Below, piece by piece: positions 5,590 to 8,516 of a stretch of 8,516 nt of DNA. Position 1 is the stretch's first letter; each line of letters begins with the position of its first letter. Below the pieces are notes generated by a model, which ran no database searches, had not been told where the DNA came from, and saw only the letters and a list, made by a program, of their open reading frames with translations. Origin of the DNA: Litorimonas sp964352855 (GTDB lineage Bacteria; Pseudomonadota; Alphaproteobacteria; Caulobacterales; Maricaulaceae); assembly GCA_964352855.1 (NCBI GenBank), contig CAYGTR010000074.1:1-8516 (forward strand). Direction: 5' to 3'. The position numbers and the translations under genes were made by a program.

Positions 5590-6749
5590 CAGGCGCGCGA
5601 AACCGGCTCAACCACCACGTCATTCCCGTCCAGACGCAGCGCCAGTTCTCCGCGTAACATCGCCAACGCATCCTCGCCGAACATCTCTCGCCGCCACCCT
5701 TTTAATGCCGGAATATCGGCATCCTCACCAAAGGCCGCGAGCATATTTATGTCAGAGGCATTGGCGACCATGCGTGTGGCGATTCCTATGACTTCCGTAC
5801 GCAACCGTAAAAGTGTGCGCAGCATTTCCACGCGCGGCCCCAAATTCGCGGGCATATGCTGCACTTTTGGGGCAGGGGGCGCATAATCTGCGGCGTTGTC
5901 TAGGGCGGCAACAATGGAGTCGATTAAGCTCTGCGCGGAACGTGATTTTTCAAACCCGCGGGGAATACCGCGAAGTCGTTCCAACGCTTTTAAATCGCGT
6001 GGTTTTTGTTGGGCCAAATCATACAGCGCGTCGTCTTTGAGGATTCGGCGACGCGGGACATTTTTCGTAATCGCTTCACGCTCTCGCCAAGCGGCCGCCG
6101 CTTTGAGGGCAGCTAAATAAAGCTGTTTGGGGTTGCGGAGTTTCAGGCGTTGCCACGCGTCTTCGGGCTCAAACGTATAAAGGTTTTCCGCCATTTGCGG
6201 CTTCATCTCTTCTTCGACCCATTTGAGGCGGCCTTTGTCTTCTAATTCTTTCACTAATCCCGGATAGAGATCGCGTAAATGCGTGACATCTGCGAGGGCG
6301 TAGGAAAGCTGTTTGTCTGAGAGCGGCCGGCGTGACCAATCAGTAAAGCGGGCGCCTTTGTCGAGATTGATGCCGAGGCGGCCTTTGACAAGTGCGCCAT
6401 ATCCTGCAGAATCGCCAAAGCCCAATGCCATGGCAGCAATTTGCGTATCAAAGATCGGGCTGGGAACTGCCTCGCAAAGTTGATAAAAAATCTCCATATC
6501 TTGCCGTGCAGCATGGAGCACTTTCATAACATCGGCGTTCATCAAAAGCGCGCAGAATGGTGTCAGGTCAATATCCTCGGCCAGCGGGTCAACGACAACC
6601 TCTTGCTCAGGTGTAGCGAGTTGGATCAGGCACAGCTCTGAATAAAATGTGGTTTCGCGCATAAATTCTGTATCAACACAAACAAAAGGTTGCGTTGCAG
6701 CATGAGCGCAATAGGCGGTCAGCGCGTCGGTGGTTCTGATAACGTCCAA
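5589..6749 (-). CDS. rnd: Ribonuclease D
   Basis: This is a 3'-5' exoribonuclease of the DEDDy class that trims tRNA and other stable RNA 3' ends. The exonuclease motifs are intact: D26 and E28 in CVDTEFMRE, D84 in HAARQDMEIF, and Y150/D154 in YALADVTHL. An HRDC domain follows at about residues 206-286 (LRNPKQLYLAALKAAAAWR through the ALERLRGIPRG region). The length of 386 aa is close to the 375 aa of E. coli RNase D. The start is TTG. The next Met (residue 30) lies beyond the catalytic D26/E28, so the frame must begin near here. No Shine-Dalgarno is visible, and a GC-rich hairpin sits just upstream. It is 14 bases after the hydrolase gene and overlaps rluA by one base. Confidence 0.93.
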   Translation of the reverse strand: MDVIRTTDALTAYCAHAATQPFVCVDTEFMRETTFYSELCLIQLATPEQEVVVDPLAEDIDLTPFCALLMNADVMKVLHAARQDMEIFYQLCEAVPSPIFDTQIAAMALGFGDSAGYGALVKGRLGINLDKGARFTDWSRRPLSDKQLSYALADVTHLRDLYPGLVKELEDKGRLKWVEEEMKPQMAENLYTFEPEDAWQRLKLRNPKQLYLAALKAAAAWREREAITKNVPRRRILKDDALYDLAQQKPRDLKALERLRGIPRGFEKSRSAQSLIDSIVAALDNAADYAPPAPKVQHMPANLGPRVEMLRTLLRLRTEVIGIATRMVANASDINMLAAFGEDADIPALKGWRREMFGEDALAMLRGELALRLDGNDVVVEPVSRA

Positions 6750-6758
6750 AATAAAGAA

Positions 6759-6771
6759 CGGCCCTAGGCCG
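6759..6771 (-). repeat. Short GC-rich hairpin over the hydrolase stop codon
   Basis: CGGCC-N3-GGCCG can fold as a 5-bp stem with a 3-base loop. The hydrolase stop codon (TAG on the minus strand, 6766-6764) occupies the loop, and the rnd TTG start is 10 bases downstream. There is no T-tract, so it is not a terminator. It may modulate translation or RNA stability between the two genes. Confidence 0.35.
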
Positions 6772-7501
6772 CTTCAACTCCATGATGCGCAAAAACTTCT
6801 TGCAACAAATCTTGCGATGCCAATGTGGCGCGGCGTTCACTGTCGGGATTAAATTTCAAACCCAAGGCTTTATCATTGGCCTCTGGCACCATGAAGGCAT
6901 GGCTGGTTTGCCCATAAGCATGAAGTTGCCAATCGCATTGCGCGGCGGCTAATTCTTGTCCGATGGCCACGACCTGTTCAGGCGGCACCATCGGATCGTC
7001 CCATCCATGCGCAATCAAGATTTTAGATTTAATTTTCTTTTTCGGTAGGTCAGGCGCATCCAGCAATCCATGAAAGGAAATCGCGGCTTTCAAATCCAAA
7101 CCCGCGCGGGCCATGTCAAGCGAACATAGCCCGCCAAAACAAAAGCCCATCACAGCCATCGCGTTTTGGTCGACTTCGTCCAGAGCGGCGGCGGTCTTAT
7201 ACCCTGCTTTCAACCGTTTTAATAAGGCAGCGCGGTCTTCTTTTAAGGGGCCCATCAAGGCCATTTTGTCGTCAATACTTTCAGGCAGGGCGCCGTCGCC
7301 ATAATTATCAAGTGCAAATCCGACATAACCTAATGCCGCCATTTGAATGGCTTTATCCTGGGCAAAACCGTCTAATCCTCCCCAAGCATGATTAATCATC
7401 ACACAGGGTTTCTGACTGGCATAAGTCTCATCCCAGGCCAGATAGCCAATACATTTGGTTTTACCGTCAAAATACTCAACGGGACGTGTTGTGATTTTCA
7501 T
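6764..7501 (-). CDS. Dienelactone hydrolase family protein
   Basis: This 245-aa alpha/beta hydrolase is cytosolic, with no signal peptide. The catalytic triad of the dienelactone hydrolase family is visible: nucleophile C121 in GFCFGG, D169 in HGWDDPMVP, and H201 in TSHAF. NHAWGG (residues 37-42) is the likely oxyanion-hole strand-loop. The family includes carboxymethylenebutenolidase of chlorocatechol breakdown, but most members act on unknown esters or lactones. With no catechol-pathway genes nearby, I do not assign that substrate. The start is ATG with GGAG six bases upstream. It is the first gene of the operon with rnd, rluA and the DUF1330 lipoprotein. Its leader contains a 13-bp tandem duplication that includes the ribosome-binding region. 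Confidence 0.88.
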   Translation of the reverse strand: MKITTRPVEYFDGKTKCIGYLAWDETYASQKPCVMINHAWGGLDGFAQDKAIQMAALGYVGFALDNYGDGALPESIDDKMALMGPLKEDRAALLKRLKAGYKTAAALDEVDQNAMAVMGFCFGGLCSLDMARAGLDLKAAISFHGLLDAPDLPKKKIKSKILIAHGWDDPMVPPEQVVAIGQELAAAQCDWQLHAYGQTSHAFMVPEANDKALGLKFNPDSERRATLASQDLLQEVFAHHGVEAA

Positions 7502-7509
7502 TCAAAGCT

Positions 7510-7535
7510 CCAAAAAGCATTGCCAAAAAGCAGTG
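7510..7535 (-). repeat. 13-bp tandem duplication in the hydrolase leader
   Basis: CCAAAAAGCATTG (7510-7522) is followed at once by CCAAAAAGCAGTG (7523-7535), 12 of 13 bases identical. In the mRNA this gives two GCTTTTTGG copies, the proximal one running into the GGAG ribosome binding site. An upstream CTAAAAAGC (complement of 7551-7559) can pair with either copy. Confidence 0.7.
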
Positions 7536-7735
7536 TAAGTTTTTATCCTCGCTTTTTAGCCCTTTTGCCATCGGTTTCAATTGGTAGTTTCGGATTAACA
7601 GTGGGAAACTCAGAGACTATCATGGGTTGTATATTTTCTTTATATCCCAAATATGAGAAGATTAGCGGCTGAAAAATGACTTTAAATTAACCAATAATTA
7701 TCCATATTTTTGCACTCTCTTTCCGAATGAATATT

Positions 7736-7742
7736 GGGAGAA
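7736..7742 (+). promoter_or_regulatory. Ribosome binding site fixing the LysM lipoprotein start
   Basis: GGGAGAA lies six bases before ATG 7749. It overlaps an in-frame TTG at 7734, so the TTG cannot be the true start. Confidence 0.75.
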
Positions 7743-7748
7743 CGTCTT

Positions 7749-8426
7749 ATGTCGTTTAAATATGCTGTTATTGGATTAAGTGCCGCTCTTTGCTTGTCCG
7801 CCTGTGCGACCTACCAAGAAAACCCGAATTATCAATATTCATCAAAATATGACGGGCAAGACGCCCCGACACAGCTCGCAACGAACACATCCCAGCCGCA
7901 GCCGCAAACTGTGACCTATTCCGCCCCGATCGCGGCCCCCAGGCAGACAATTATCGCCTCAACGCCTGTCGCGGCCTCGCCCTATCCGGATGAAGTCACA
8001 ATTATCAATCCTGCCGCCATTGCGCCGTCGCCGACTGACTCGGCTTATGCAGGTCAAACCGTGATTGGCACACCCGGTTACGGTCTTTATGCGCCGGAAA
8101 CAGTCGAAGCGCCCAATGCCTTAGAGATTGCACCTTCGGCAGCGCAAGCCATAGAGTATGATTATTCCGAAAATGTGGTCGTTGCGGGTGCAGATGTGCC
8201 ATTGCAACAATTCGAAACACGCGGCTTGTCAGGCATGTCCTCTGACGCGTCTCCCACCATAACGGTTCCGGGCGCGAATTATACCGTGCAACAGGGTGAC
8301 ACGGTTTACAGCATGGCCCGCAGGCTCTGTGTCGGCATCAACGAAATCTCAGGCCCAAATAATCTCGGCGCTGATTTCAACATCAATATCGGCCAAGCAA
8401 TTAAGCTCCCGGCTTCGCGCTGTTAA
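7749..8426 (+). CDS. LysM-domain lipoprotein, 225 aa
   Basis: The N-terminus is a lipoprotein signal (MSFKYAV, then a hydrophobic stretch) with lipobox LSAC and lipidated Cys at residue 19. The +2 residue is Ala, favouring outer-membrane sorting. A long low-complexity linker rich in Pro, Ala, Thr and Gln (about 25-175) follows. One LysM domain ends the protein (about 178-221: YTVQQGDTVYSMARRL, then a closing GQAIKLP), which should bind peptidoglycan. This tethers the outer membrane to, or places the protein at, the cell wall. C194 inside the LysM and the terminal C225 could form a disulfide. No M23 peptidase domain is present, unlike NlpD-type proteins, so it is a binder and not an enzyme. 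The start is fixed by GGGAGAA six bases upstream; the in-frame TTG at 7734 is rejected. Confidence 0.88.
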   Translation: MSFKYAVIGLSAALCLSACATYQENPNYQYSSKYDGQDAPTQLATNTSQPQPQTVTYSAPIAAPRQTIIASTPVAASPYPDEVTIINPAAIAPSPTDSAYAGQTVIGTPGYGLYAPETVEAPNALEIAPSAAQAIEYDYSENVVVAGADVPLQQFETRGLSGMSSDASPTITVPGANYTVQQGDTVYSMARRLCVGINEISGPNNLGADFNINIGQAIKLPASRC

Positions 8427-8516
8427 GACGCGGTTTGTCATTTTAAGTGACGGGCGCAAGCGTAAAACTGAACTATAATCTGGCCGAACGGTTCTGCCAA
8501 TGTGTTGCGGCGACCG
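8427..8516 (+). other. Intergenic tail after the LysM gene
   Basis: No gene is seen in the last 90 bases. A perfect TATAAT sits at 8474-8479 but no matching -35 box lies 16-18 bases upstream, so a promoter is only possible. The final 15 bases nearly repeat a stretch at 4411-4426. There is no clear terminator stem with a T-tract. Confidence 0.3.

Larger units (their letters stand above)
7502..7748. promoter_or_regulatory. Divergent intergenic region between the hydrolase operon and the LysM lipoprotein gene
   Basis: These 247 bases separate two divergent genes, so both promoters should lie here. The half next to the hydrolase carries the 7510-7535 tandem repeat and an AAAAAGC-type inverted element at 7551-7560. 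The half next to the LysM gene is AT-rich (about 7627-7710) and includes an imperfect ATTAAC-N5-ATTATC at 7686-7702. I could not settle on a convincing -35/-10 pair in either direction. I see no gene here. Confidence 0.5.

Noticed and set aside
5392..5886. 164-codon plus-strand open frame opposite rnd and rluA
   Set aside because: It lies wholly antisense to two genes with intact catalytic motifs, and its translation is Arg/Ser-rich with no domain, as expected of a GC-rich shadow frame.
8474..8479. TATAAT as a promoter -10 box
   Set aside because: No -35-like sequence lies 16-18 bases upstream and the downstream gene is outside the window.
4411..8516. The 15-base repeat as att sites bounding an integrated element
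   Set aside because: The segment between the copies holds housekeeping genes (rnd, rluA) and no integrase, so it is not a mobile element.

Overview
The window looks like chromosomal DNA from a moderate-GC alphaproteobacterium. This is inferred from gene content: a RluA/RNase D pair, a membrane-anchored winged-helix regulator of a type common in alphaproteobacteria, and small LysM and DUF1330 lipoproteins. No rRNA or tRNA gene is visible to fix the taxonomy.

The window has two unlike halves. Positions 1 to about 4400 are AT-rich (the 60-base line at 541 has 19 G/C). They hold accessory-type genes: a 341-aa unknown protein, an 85-aa exported protein, a 544-aa winged-helix/one-TM/periplasmic regulator (all minus strand), a divergent LuxR-type regulator, and a 99-aa helical unknown (plus strand). 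From about 4430 onward the DNA is richer in G/C (the line at 5641 has 38 of 60) and the genes are conserved. These form a tight minus-strand operon: dienelactone-hydrolase-family enzyme, RNase D (rnd), RluA pseudouridine synthase (rluA) and a DUF1330 lipoprotein. A LysM lipoprotein gene diverges from it on the plus strand.

The operon spacing is close. There are 14 bases between the hydrolase and rnd, a one-base stop/start overlap (TGATG) between rnd and rluA, and 14 bases between rluA and the lipoprotein. RNase D and RluA both act on stable RNA, so their coupling makes sense; the hydrolase and DUF1330 protein have no obvious link to that role.

The most interesting part is the left half. The same 17-bp architecture, GTTAAY-N5-GTTAAY (two half-sites 11 bp apart), occurs between the divergent winged-helix and LuxR genes and again just upstream of the exported-protein/341-aa operon. 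PhoB/OmpR-type winged-helix proteins typically bind direct repeats spaced by one helical turn. The inference is that the 544-aa membrane protein senses a periplasmic signal and controls its own divergent promoter region and the small exported-protein operon. This would be a compact one-component envelope-signalling locus whose outputs are unrecognised proteins.
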